Origin: Planococcus citri
Taxonomy: Eukaryota > Arthropoda > Insecta > Hemiptera > Pseudococcidae
Reading direction: 5' to 3'
NCBI RefSeq assembly: GCF_950023065.1
Contig: NC_088679.1
Location: 40,734,001 to 40,798,000, forward strand
Length of the DNA stretch: 64,000 nt
Below the pieces are notes generated by a model. That model saw only the letters and a list, made by a program, of their open reading frames with translations, had not been told where the DNA came from and made no database searches. Both the position numbers and the translations under genes were made by a program. The stretch's first letter is position 1. Each line of letters starts with the position of its first letter. Positions 21,584 through 33,800 of the stretch are shown piece after piece.

Positions 21584-23128
21584 CCGCCAGTCAAGGGACC
21601 TGATGGCAGATGGGCCCGTTCTGACGAGGAAAGAGCAGAAGTGTTTGCTGGTCACCTTGAAGATGTGTTCAATCCACATGACTCGGATGTAGAGTGTCCA
21701 CAGCCTCCTGACACAGACAGAGAAGAGCAGAATGAGCCTCCTGTTCTCTTTCGTCCTATGGAGATTGCTAGAGAGATTGACAGAAATTTGAGCAGCAGAA
21801 AGACACCTGGCATTGATGGTATCAATGGCCAGATGCTGAAACAGCTTTCAAGAAACGGTCTAGTAATGCTTACAATAATCTTCAACGCGATCCTTAGGAT
21901 AGGCTCATATCCTAAGGAATGAAAAAAAAACAAAATCATCATGATTCCAAAGCCAGGCAAACCTCCACATATGGCATCATCCTACATGCCAATATCCCTG
22001 CTCTCAACACCCTCCAAGCTACTTGAGAAGCTGCTGCTGAAAAGATTAACCCCAATACTGGAGAAAAAAGGAGCCATACCCAACTGTCAGTTTGGCTTCC
22101 GGCCCAAGGCACTCGACAGTTGACCAGCTACATCGAGTCACTGCTACCATTAGCCATGCTCTTGAAGAGAAGAAATTCTGTGCTGGTGTGTTCCTGGATG
22201 TCTCGCAGGCGTTTGACAGAGTGTGGCACGAGGCACTGAGAGAGCTGCTGCCGCGCATTCTCTGTAGAGTCCTTTAGTCGTACATAGAGGATCGGCAATT
22301 CAGTGTTAATCAAGGCGAGGCACTGTCTTCATGGCGCACTTGCAGGACAGGTGTTCCGCAAGGGGGTGTGCTGGCTCCTTACCTGTACCTCATCTTCACA
22401 GGAGATATCCCTATGGAGGATGTTCTGACAGCAGTGTATGCGGATGACACCCCGCTATCATGGTAGTCCACAGAAACTATATCCAGGCCATTCACAAACT
22501 TCAGCGAGCCCTTGATGAAATTGCTAAATGGATGAAGAAATGGAGAACCCTGCCAAATGGTTCAAAATCAGTGCATATAGATTTCACTCTGCGCAGCCAC
22601 AACTATCAGCCAATCCACATTGGAGGAGAGATCATACCATATGCTCAATCTGTGAAATACCTTGGTATGCACCTCGATAAACGACTCAATTGGAGCCATC
22701 ATATTAGAGAAAGAAAATTGCAGATCAAGGCAAAAATGCGTGAGCTGTACTGGCTGATGAGATCCAGATCGGAGCTAAGCCTGGAATCAAAGTGCCTGCT
22801 GTACCTGGCCATAGTTAAACCGATTTGGACATACGGCATTGCCCTGCGGGGCTGTGCCAGCAGGTCTAATATAGAGATCATCCTATGGTGCCAAAACATC
22901 ATTCTGCGCACCATTGTGGGGGCATACAGATATGAAGAAAATGATACTCTGCATCGCGATCTGCAAGTGGCAACGGTCCAGGAGGAGATCAGAAGACACT
23001 CGACTAAGCATGAAGACAGACTACTGAAACACCCGAACCCTACAGCCATCGAGTTGACTGATAACTCAGGGGAAACACGGCGATTGAAAAGATTCAAGCC
23101 TGCAGACCTGCCTGTGTGGTATATTTGA
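21584..23128 (+). pseudogene. Broken jockey-type reverse transcriptase (ORF2 fragment)
   Basis: The recognisable RT order runs across three frame segments. Segment 1 (frame of 21584) carries the pre-RT region, a TPGIDGI-type motif and an IPKPGKP-type motif, and has an in-frame TGA at 21920-21922 where jockey proteins usually have W after PKE. A frameshift near 22100-22125 leads to segment 2, with FLDVSQAFDRVW (motif A, about 22190-22230), GVPQGGVLAP from 22350 (motif B; usually GS) and YADD at 22437-22448 (motif C). Segment 2 has a TAG at 22275-22277. A second frameshift near 22450-22460 leads to segment 3 (22460-23128), with a YLGMHLD-type motif and the C-terminal region ending at TGA 23126-23128. 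The antisense ORFs over this region are shadows. The jockey-clade assignment is by motif recognition, and a related clade is possible. Confidence 0.88.
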
Positions 23129-23245
23129 AGAAACTTCAGGATGACAGTCCCTGGATGTGTCACCTAACACAGTCATTACAAAAACAGGCCCAAACTATGC
23201 AGAGTGCCTAACGTGGCAGAGGGCATAAAATTTTAAAAAAAAAAA
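21584..23245 (+). mobile_element. 5'-truncated jockey-like LINE insertion
   Basis: The insertion is bounded by a perfect 12-bp duplication and ends in a 12-base A-run (23235-23246), the signature of target-primed reverse transcription. Only the 3' part of ORF2 and a short 3' UTR are present. ORF1 and the endonuclease domain are missing, which is typical 5' truncation. It has accumulated two stops and two frameshifts since insertion or was copied from a defective source, so it is dead. Confidence 0.9.
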
Positions 23246-23257
23246 ATTATTCTGCAC
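23246..23257. repeat. LINE target-site duplication, right copy
   Basis: This is an exact repeat of 21572-21583. Its first A merges with the A-tail. Confidence 0.85.
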
Positions 23258-26200
23258 ACAAAGTCAACTGATCGTATATACCTTGAGGGACTTTTATGTA
23301 TATAGGATAGGTAGATGATACCTAATTCGAGAAATGGAATTTAAAAAAAAAATCTACATTCTGCGTAGGTTTAGTTACCTGAAAAAATCTGACAACCGTC
23401 AAATTTTTACACTCAATAACACAAAGACGACACATCAAAGGTATTCCATCCGACAAAGAGAATAATTACACGGTTCAATTTTTGCATCAGCGAACGTCTA
23501 GACGGAAAGGTTCCCCAGCCATAAACAAGCTCTATGACATTTCGTGGAAACCTTTTAAATAGGAAAATGTAAGACGAGCCTAGCCGTAATTTATGTACCG
23601 TCGGATAAAGTAAATTAAAGAAAATGGCCACGTTTGGCTGAAAACAGAAATGGAAATAACCATTTCACGGTGTATCCTTAGCCGCGTAACCATTTTGCAA
23701 AAGGGTCCAATAAGGAAATTTATAAGCACGAATACAGTAATGTCGACCAATTAAGAGAATATACACTATTACAGAGTAAAGGCTCTTTAAGGAAATTTGT
23801 TTAGTAAATTAACGTACCTTTTGCGCTGCATAATACACTTTACATTAAACGATTAAATTCTTAAACTTCAGACCAGCTCGATTCTTGAAACACTTCTACC
23901 GCGTTAAAACCATCTCGCTAACCTAATGTGAATCTTCGAAAATCAGATTTAAATTTTCGCCTTTTCGTTTATGCTGGAGATTTATAGCTTAGTGTCAGAT
24001 TAAACTAATTTTACTCATACTGCACGTACAGCGTTGAACAGTGTATCTGTTCTGCATATTTTCGAAAGGTTTATTCGATTCGTCTGAATTCTCTGACGTT
24101 TAATTGACGTGTATTTGGACACTTACTGTTTTCGATTCGTGAATTACTCACTTCTAAATATCGCCATGAAGGTCGATGAATTTTACATTCATTTCTCTGA
24201 TTTTTTTTTTCGTTGTAAATATTTATATCAATTTTCTTTAAAAAATTCTTTGCAATAAAAAGTTGATTTCTGTAGGCATTATTTATGTTTTTTTTTCTGG
24301 CATTACATTTCAATTTGCTGAAGAAAAATATCTCAATAAATTACATCTATTTTCAAAAATAAAGCTCCAATTTGAAAAACCGAAGAGCTATTATATTCGT
24401 TGATTCCGTTCACGAAATTAAACATCGATTTTTTAATTAGTATTTCGAGAAAACTGTACTACATTTCTCTTCTTTTTTTTTCTGTTTCCAAATTAAGCCT
24501 TACCACAAAAACGAGAAAAAAACGTTTTCCAGTTGACTCGGATGTCGTCTCCATTTAATAACGCCTTCATTCTTCTAATTAGAAATAACTGGTTAAAACG
24601 TTTTGTTTGTTTGAAATCCGTTCTTTTATTCTCATCGAGGGTATCTCGCAGAAGTATTCCCAAAATAGCGATGTTTAATTTATTTAAACAAATTACTCAT
24701 AGTTTTCCCAATTCAATGAGTGAGACTACAATAATACGCCATTTAAAATTAATTTTTCTCCGCCAACGCCAATAAAAAACAAGGGAACCAAAGTGGAAAT
24801 AAGATTTCCGCTTGCATATCGAAGGAAACGCGACGACGACAGTGCATTTTCATCAAACAAATAATTTGTAACAGCGCAACGTAGATAACGAGTTTGAAAA
24901 TAGCTTGATTATACTTATAATGTACGAATACAAACAAAAATACACGCAAAATGCTTATTCGAAATCATTCTAGCGTAAAAGTTGATATTAAAATTTGCAG
25001 TATACGAGTAGGTACCTACGTAATGTACTCGCTGTAAACCAAACTAGTTTCTTTTTTGTTTGCGCGACAATTGAGACTAATTTACGAACCGAGTAGCATA
25101 TAATAACTGTACGAAATGCATTCGTTTAATTACAACCGAAAATCACATACCATCGAATACTCGCATATAATAGAATAGCGAAAACCTAATGAATTTTCTT
25201 CAACGTCGCTTCCACGATTTACTCGTACATAGTAAGTATTAAGACGAGCAAGAAGCACGTACGTACTATACGTAGAATTTCGATTACGAACATATTTACG
25301 GCAAATCATATAGGCAACTTATATTCCATCTCGACATAATATTACAACGCGAACAATGTATACAACTTGCCAAACATCTCATTTAGGGCGAATCACATAT
25401 GCAACCGGCAGTGGCACAGCTGCAGGCAACGAGCAAATCAAACACGCATTTCTTTCATCGTCGATGTTAATTTCCACACGTTGACGATGACGTTGACACA
25501 AAGCAACCTACAATACGTAATCACCAAGTCAGTCTCGAAGTAGGTACCTACCTTAATACGTACAACAGCGGCAAATTTATCGGCGGAATAGTCGACTTAA
25601 TAAATGTCTCGCTCTCTTCCGTACGTAAAGATGGTATCCAATTCACCGTACAACTATACTCATTTCAGCGACTAATAACACACCAGTTATAACGCTATCG
25701 CGATTAATATCCAACGTTAAAAACTCTTGGGACTGATATCAGCGTTAATGTTCGGTCTAAATTCATTAAATACGACGTAACAATGGAACACAACGTGAAA
25801 TAGTAGCCCACCTATTACTTTAAGTAGAATTCTCACAATTGCATTTCGCATTGTTATATGTTATTAATATTATTACACGTCTAAGTTGATAAATTTTCAA
25901 TGGCCGCAGTTTCCAATTTGGGAAGATTTTTCAAAGGGATTTCTCGAAAACACGAAAAGATAATCCACCAATATCTTTGAAATCATCTTCAGAAAAAGAA
26001 TTAAGACATCATCTAATTAAAAAGACAAATAAAAACATTCAAATCGGGGAAAAAATAGGAAAACCAGACAGCTCGAAGTTTTCTTCCACAAGTCTCAGTA
26101 ATACGTACAGGCACTATAAATATTTGAAAGAGCTAATTTAAGCGTGAAATGAATGACAGACGTCCAAATGTAAAATGAACAAAGACACAGAATATTCTTT

Positions 26201-26499
26201 CAAAGCGCCTTTCTCTGTTCCAACATTTCCTGCACGATTTTACAATCCACCAAACAGGTAGATACCAACTCGAAAATTTATGCATCGTTGTATGGATCAT
26301 GTGATACGTTTTAATTTTCTCTTCTTAACTTCGTTAACTAACGCACGGATAGTTTCCATCAAAACATTTTTTTAAAAAGCAAAATATTTGCCAAAAGAAG
26401 AGCTGACCTGGCTATCAAATAATCACGAAATCTATAACGTTGTTCCGTAATTTTTATTATAAGAATTTTTAATATTTTGAAATCTTACTAGGGAGGTAT
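23258..26499. other. Gene-poor AT-rich stretch
   Basis: I see no gene. The palindrome GTAGGTACCTAC occurs at 25008-25019 and again at 25540-25551. Short CpG-containing words are frequent, but no exon can be defended. Confidence 0.45.
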
Positions 26500-26504
26500 T
26501 CCGT

Positions 26505-27110
26505 CTAGAAAAAGATTTCAACCTATTAGAACCAGTTTTGAACTGTTTTTAGCCGTTCTAGACCCTCCAGACGATTTTTGAGTTGAAATTTTCACAAAAT
26601 TCTACGAAGTTGGAAAGCTAAAATTTATGTATTTTAAATCTTAATTTCAAACATTCTGAATTGATTGGAGGTGGTTTCAAGCCTCTCTGAAGCCTCCAGG
26701 CATATCCTGGAGCTTCAATCATGAAATCGCATGAAAAATACCACTGTTCCATCAGTCTCAGAAGCATCAGGTTGTAAAAAAAAAATGATGTGTAAGTGTA
26801 ATCGGTCAAATTGGTAACTAACAGGCATCAACAGAGATTATACAAGCGTAACTTGATTTGGACAGTTTCTATGGCACTTTTTTGAAAATCTTGAATTCCC
26901 TAAATATGTTTAGAGGCTCCAGAACGGATTGAAACCACCTACAATCGTCTCAGAATGTTGAAATTAGGGTTCAGAATGAACATCTGATTTCAAATTTTGT
27001 TGGGTAAAGTTTTTTGCGAATTTCAGGTTTCAAAAATCTATAACTGAAGGTTTCAGAACTGCTTAAAACGGTTTTAAAATCGATTCCAATCAATTCGTGA
27101 GGTAAAATAA
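26505..27110. repeat. Inverted pair of a dispersed repeat (fold-back region)
   Basis: The reverse complement of about 26630-26697 matches about 26907-26969. Shared words include TTGAAACCACCT, CAATC and CAGAATGTT. The left outer part (about 26510-26615, reverse complement) also resembles about 59858-59935, through TTTTAGCTTT, CAACTTC and a CAGAAC/GCT/AAAA block. The arms are diverged (roughly three quarters identical by eye). The ORFs here are by-products. The family is unclassified. Confidence 0.55.
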
Positions 27111-27261
27111 TAGGGTATACACATCAAATTTCTACTTTCTCAGTCGCTTTGCCAAAATTTTGATTTTTACACATTTCAGGCCTAAATTGATATTCAAAAA
27201 TTCACAAAAAAAAATCGAAAAATGCACTTTAGCATCCGAAATTCTGGCTGGTGGAATATTT

Positions 27262-27350
27262 TTGCATGCTTTTTCGACTTCGTTTTGTCCGGTTTAAAAA
27301 TTTGTCTGACGGTTGGCATATCTCTCCGTGATTTAGAATTGAGATACCCC
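27262..27350 (+). repeat. Dispersed repeat family B, copy 1
   Basis: The order TTTTTGCATG, CTTTTTCGACT, TTTGTCCGGTT, AAAAATT, GTCTGACGGT and CTCCGTGATTTAGAATTGAG recurs in diverged form at about 56714-56812 and 60612-60716, all on the same strand. No coding potential or termini are visible. Confidence 0.55.
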
Positions 27351-27784
27351 TACCCATTTCGAGCTTATTTTCAAAATTCTGGAATTATTTGGACTCCTTC
27401 TTCCTGCTCTTCCCCGTTTACGACCTAACTTCGGAGTTGAAAAAAAAAATCAAAAATGAATGCAGAAGATGAAATCAACAACCTCGAAAATGTAACTTTC
27501 GATTATAGCCACATTCAAACATTAAAATTTTAGAGTTTTGACCAACTACCCGTTATACGCTTGGTTTGAGGCTCAATTTTGAATGTATGTAAAAAATGAA
27601 TGAAAAAACTGAAATTAGCAGCCATTCAAAATTTTAAAATTTAGATCCCCCCCCTTCCCCACCAAATCGGAGTTGGGACTGAAAATAAATACATACGAGA
27701 AAAAACAAAAATCACACTTTAATTTTCAGATTCATTATCAGTGTATTTGATTTTTGCCCATACTGCGAGTGAAACGGCTTGACA

Positions 27785-27826
27785 GCGTTTTTACGGCAAA
27801 CTGGTTATGCAATTTTATTAACACGA
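27785..27826 (+). repeat. Dispersed repeat, copy 2 (GCGTTTTTACGGCAAACT word)
   Basis: This is nearly identical to 6771-6812, with one core mismatch (G for A after AAACT), and weaker similarity continues downstream. Confidence 0.75.
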
Positions 27827-27829
27827 GAG

Positions 27830-30800
27830 ATACCTAATGAAATTAATACAGATAATATGCAGGCAGGCAGTACCAGTACCCGATTAAAAACCTTCAAGAG
27901 AGTTCAAGAGGAAAAGTGAAACATTTTTTCGATATAAGGTCGAAAGTAGTAGACCTTCTCCCCTTTTCTGATACCTGAAACTATTATCGTGTTCTTGAGA
28001 TCCAAATGAAAAACCATCCCAGGGGTTCTCAAAGTTGTAAAATGATTCTTTCTGGTTGGTTTTGTGTTCTTTAACCAATAAAACCACCCATAGAAAGAAT
28101 AAAGAGTACCTAGTTTTGATTTCAAATAGCTGATTTTGAGTTCGCCTTGGACATTTCTATCCACAACCACACATGTTCAATGATCTTCAATCTCCATATT
28201 TCAATGGTTTCCAAATGTGAGATTCGTGTAATTGATAAACGGATATTGCAATTAAACTAATTTCACAATTAAAAAAATTTGATGAAGATTTCAAAATTGT
28301 GTTGGTTTTTGCTGCAGCCTTGGTAGGTTCCAGATAGGAAGACGAGGACTTCAAAAAAATATCAGTAGGTACTTTATATGTACTATAAAAATTCAGTTGG
28401 CAAATAAGCAATTGAAAAATATTTTCAGGGGACAATTTTTCAGATTTGGCCAATTAATCGAAATGTCTGTCAGGCTACTGCTTTAAAAGTAATAATTATT
28501 GAAGAAATTTTTCAAATTGACAATTCAGAACTCGTAGCATTTCCGGCTTTCTCTCACTTTTTATCAAATACACATTGTTCTTACATCAATGTTTAAAAAA
28601 CTCTAAAAGTTGGAGAAAAAAACTTCACACCTGCATTTTTCTGATAAAACACATGCTTTTGTCGTAAAACCTAATGGCAACATAAAACATCATGCAGAGA
28701 ATACATATACAGGACACACAACATGCAGTGTCACGCTACTCGTACCGCAACGAAAGGAGAGACCACGAGAATGGGAGGAAAGAGGTTGGCGCAGCCTATG
28801 ATAAAAAAATCATAATTTTCGAACGAGTCTCTACGGATTTGCTCGTCAAAAATATTACATACTTTGTACGGTTCAAAGTACACGAGTGAGAAGATTTTTT
28901 GCCAAAGGAACAACCGAAGAGCTCTCGAGAAGTGAAAATAGGACAACATTGAAATAAACGCGACAAAACGTTAGTTGAAATTTGGCCTTTGCCAAAACAT
29001 ATAGTACGAGGCACTTGTAGCGTATAATAAACTTTCATCGCCGCATTCTATTCAAATTTTACCCGAAAATACCATCAGTTGTGTGTGTATTGTATGCAAA
29101 ATAAAATACTGAAACAAAGGCAAAAACTCGAGAAACATTTGGCTGGAGGAAAACACACACAGTATCAGTGATCTTTGCGCGCCTATAAAAGATGCGTAAA
29201 AGTGAAGTGACATTTTGGGGCCTTTACTATAGCTATACATATTGGATGTATCGCGTGTTCCATGTTCGCTTCTCCCCGAAGACTTTTCTCGCCCGGAAAC
29301 CGCACAATTTTCTGTTAAACGCGTCTCGTTACACACGCCCTTTTTAGTAGTGTACTTTCTCCTCGCTCGGTGATTTCGCATTCGAATTCTTCGTCATTTA
29401 CAGAACGCCCCTTCACGGCGCCGTCCGTCAAGTTACGTATTGTTCTATTCTTGATCTGTTTATGTGCTTTTACCGGCATCTCTTCGTCAACTATTCGCCA
29501 CGTTATATATTCGTGTAATAATCTTGGACGGAAATAAATGTACCCATAAGAAGGCATTCTAGACTATAAAAAGACGGTATAAGGAAATCATAGTATGTAT
29601 ATTTTATCTGGATTTTCATTTACTGAAAACCAAGCGAAATTTCAAACCACTCTGGTTGATTTTTACGCTTTTTGCTGGATTTTGAATCACGAATACAGGA
29701 TTCTGATTGACTGATTAGAAAATATGTGCTTATAATCTTCCAAAAAAGACCTTAATTATGAAAAAGAAAGACGAAAGACCTCACAAGCAGCTGAATACAA
29801 ATACCTACATACGAAAAGAAATACCTCGATTTCGAAAGTAGCTAAGAATTGTCAATTTCTGAAATAAGTCACTGAAGTCGACCTCCTGAAACAATCGCGA
29901 CTACTTTAAAACAAATCAACTTTTTCTGAAGATTTCACATTGACTTAAAAGTGGTAGTAATCAATTTAGGAAGCCACAAAGAATTTTCAATCATTTTTTT
30001 TTTCACATATACTGTAAGCAACCACGGTCTCATTAAAATAAATGACAATTGAATCCCAATGCTCAAACAAGCATTTCTTTACAGTTCGATTAAATCATCT
30101 GTTTGATATTTGAGAACATTGATTGAGCCCTGCGTCTATGTAGGAGGAATCCCTTTTATGTAATTTTCCTCATTTCGTTCGCGTCCTTACCAATCACGAA
30201 CGCAGGTACCTAATTTTCAAAACGAAACTAATTACGACTATAGCCTGAGTTCAGTTTTGTACGTTTCAGAAATGGTTGTGTAGACGATAAAAGATGAAAA
30301 TATGCACAATGTAGGTAGTACCTACTTCATTCCCACGGTGAATTTTTATGAATAATTACGTTCAGTACACCGTATTTTACCTCCGAGGTACTCCAGTATT
30401 CGAAATTTTTACATTCTACGTGAAGTTTTAGTTTTGACTTTTGGCCTATTCAAAGTCGTAGATGTCATTTCAATTAGTTACCCACATTTTTTCTTTTGCC
30501 AGGCGCTTGTTACTGAGCGACGCGCTATCGTTTCATCTTCGTTCCACTTATTGTTTTCATTGCATGCTGTCTACGTTCTTGCGCTAGCATCCAGACAAAT
30601 CTACGTACCATTTATCCCTCGGGATACGCGTAGATATTTTTGCGAAAAGAGAACGGTGTTATTACTTTCGAAGCGTAGCGTAAAATGGAAAAGATCAGTT
30701 CGTATGGCAGTCCATTATACCAAAACAGCGTCCGTAAAAATCTTCTACATTGAGGGTGTTTTTTCCATTAAACAATAGTAGGGTACTTTTCTTTTTTTTT

Positions 30801-33800
30801 CAGCATATTTAGTAAAACTACCATAAACAAAAAGCACTGTCGTCAACAAATGAACAATAAAATCCCAGATATTCAACCTGTCTCTTCGTAATATTTATTT
30901 TACAGCTTTTAATGGTCCGTTTACTCGGATCGTTGTAATCCTCTCGTTGACCAAAGGAATTAATCAATTTTACGAATTGGTCTAGCTCTCTTGTAGTTGT
31001 ATCATCCCCGCACTCACCGCGATAAGTTGAAAAATCAAAGATACCTAATCCGACTGTACAATTCATATTCGCAATTAAAGTACCTAAACACCAATAAAAA
31101 GTTTTATCGCGACATCGTCATCTCGAAAGTTTCACATTTTATATACGTTTGAAAGCAACAAGTAGTTACGGTTTAACACGTTTCGAGAAAAACTCCATAA
31201 TAACGATCATCTTTACTGTAAAAGATCAATAAGATCTTGAAAGCTATACGAACACCAAGTGACAATATCTACTCGAGATTATGAAGTTCTTCAGTTTTCT
31301 ACGTATACGAGTACGAGTACGAGTACTTTCATTGGTACTTAGCTGCGTAACGCCTTTCTCGAGTCTTTCGCTCTACGCCATCGTGTTATTATTCATCTCA
31401 TGCTGGGTAACGTATATAACACACATAAAGTTTGAAAAACTTGATAACATCATCTGTAAAGCTATTAGGCTTCTACTGTGTTTAAATAAAATAGCTAAAA
31501 GCTCAAGTACTCAATCAATGTCTGTACAGGTCGAATGGGTCAAACGAAATGTTGAATAAATGAAATTATTTCCGTAAGTAAGTTTCGTCGCGTTGAAAAT
31601 TTTATTTCCATTTCGAAAATTGTTCGTTTTATAATTTGAGATACACGTTTCACTCGAGGACGGAAGTGAACCCATTCTAAAATTGGTGTAATGATACCTC
31701 AACTACATTCGTGTCATTTTTAATCACTTCCAATGATATAGTTCTGAGCAAAAAAACCAGCCTCTTTTATTTTCTCATACATATATTCGCGTATTGAAAA
31801 TGTAAAAAGTTTGTTCAACCCCCCCCCACCCCCCTCCTTCCTTCACGTCAAATTAGTACGTATTTTCCAGGGGATAAGAAAAAGATAACGTACTCTTGAC
31901 CATTTCAAAATGAATTTTATAAAATATTCTACGTACAATTTAATTATTCGATCATTCATATAACTTTTGAATATTAGTACGTAGCAGGGTAAATTTATCA
32001 AGCATCCATTTTTCAAATCGACAGCTTCTCCTCGCTCCACTACTTTTCCAAAGAGCTGTCTAATCAAGTTACCATTCTTAAAATGTTTTGAATTTTGGAA
32101 AAAAAATCAAGGGAAACGGGTCTTTTGCTACATTACAAGCTCCCAGGAAAAAAGCAGAAGTACCTAGTTATCACAGACAGTTGGAATACAAGATAAATAC
32201 AATAATTTTCTGCAGTTTCTGATGATTTTCAAGAGAAACTCTTGAATTTGATTAGGTACCTACGACTTCCCAAAGCTCTGAATTGGACTGAAGTACACAA
32301 CAAGATGTCCATGGAGAAAGAGGCAAAATGAATTGAGCAGTAATAGTTTTCAATTTTAGTCCTAGCCTAGGTGATTTTTTCTTTTCAATCAGATTTATGT
32401 GATGGGGTATTCCGATTCTAAAAATTTGTTTACTTCAAGGGGACTCACATCTCTGAGCTCATTAACAACTGTGATGACTCGAAATTAATTTTTTGCAGTG
32501 GTAAGCTTTGGTAATTTTTTTTGATGATTTAGAATTTTACGAGTATGTTTGATTTGGTATAGCATTTTACTGAGGAAATATTGAATGTTGTTTTTTTTCA
32601 TGTGTTGATTTCTACTGCACCTTTAGGAGTTCTAATTTCATTTTCACGGTGACTTTAGAAAATCAAGTTGAAGCTACGGACACGTTGCAGCTAAGCGTTG
32701 CTTGGTTGTTTAGTCATCGTTAAAATCGGCTGTATTTATTTCTGAGGAAGCAAATGAAAATAAGAACGCCTATCTACTTAGGTAGTAGGTACTCACTAGA
32801 ATAATGTCATTTTTCACTTTTGATGAATGATAGTTATCTAATTCTTACCTGAAACAAAAAAAAAGATAAGAAAACATTAATACAAATGTAATCACATCGT
32901 TCTAAAAGTTTTCTTTGCATAAATCAAATAAGCACATAGAATACGAATCAGGTAATTAAATCAATGTTCCTAATAAAAAAAAAAATCAAAACAGTGATCA
33001 ATAGGGCTACCATTATATAAGCGTTAAAAACTATACTTGTGGCGTATCAAAATGCAGGTATTGTCAATCTGGGGCAGAAAATATTCTCAAACAACAGTTC
33101 AAATTTGTTTTGTAAAATCGAAAAAATTTCAGATCACAGATCGGAACAGTGGTTTTCATTTTTTTCAATCCCAAAACTTTTCTTTTTTTTATGCCAATCG
33201 AGGTTAAAAAAGTCGGTAACAATGTAATTCTGTGAGGGCTACAACTATCATCAATGCCCCTGAGAGAAGCTTAAGATGAAAATTATTCTCATAAACGGTA
33301 TTTTCACATAATTGTTAAAAAGTTTTATCTACCTTTATCCCTGACCACTTCCTCAACATTGAGCAATAAACCCCAATTTTGAAATTAAAAAGGAGTTATC
33401 TTGTAATATTTTGTTAATATTATCTCTTTCGTACTCGTACCTTATAGGATCTATACACATATGTACCTACCTAGCTACTCGTGGTAAGTATACGCACACG
33501 AAACAATTTCTCTATTGCTATCTAATCCGCTTAAATTAACGGTAAATGCTTTGATTACCTATACATGCGGTGTCATGTCAAGTGTCCAATAGATACTCCA
33601 TTTATACTCGAGAGGCATGAACATTCGCATTCAATTCTGCGGTTATACGTGAATTCCGGTCGAACAAGTCGTCATTGACGTTAATACCTCAAGATTATCT
33701 TGCTAGTACACGCGCTTTTTGAACGCAGCAGGCACAACAACAATAGTCACCAATTGGGAGAAAAAAAGGGCTATGTTTATTATGAAATAGGTATCAGTGG

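Noticed and set aside
29184..29191. TATAAAAG as a promoter near 29.2 kb
   Set aside because: It is a single word without a start-site motif or downstream exon. This is too common in AT-rich DNA to call.
29315..29557. Minus-strand ORF with fairly balanced amino-acid composition
   Set aside because: It looked exon-like because the patch is GC-richer, but I recognise no family and cannot define splice sites, so it is only noted as a place to check.
30434..30778. 114-codon plus-strand ORF
   Set aside because: No recognisable motif and no supporting splice or promoter context.
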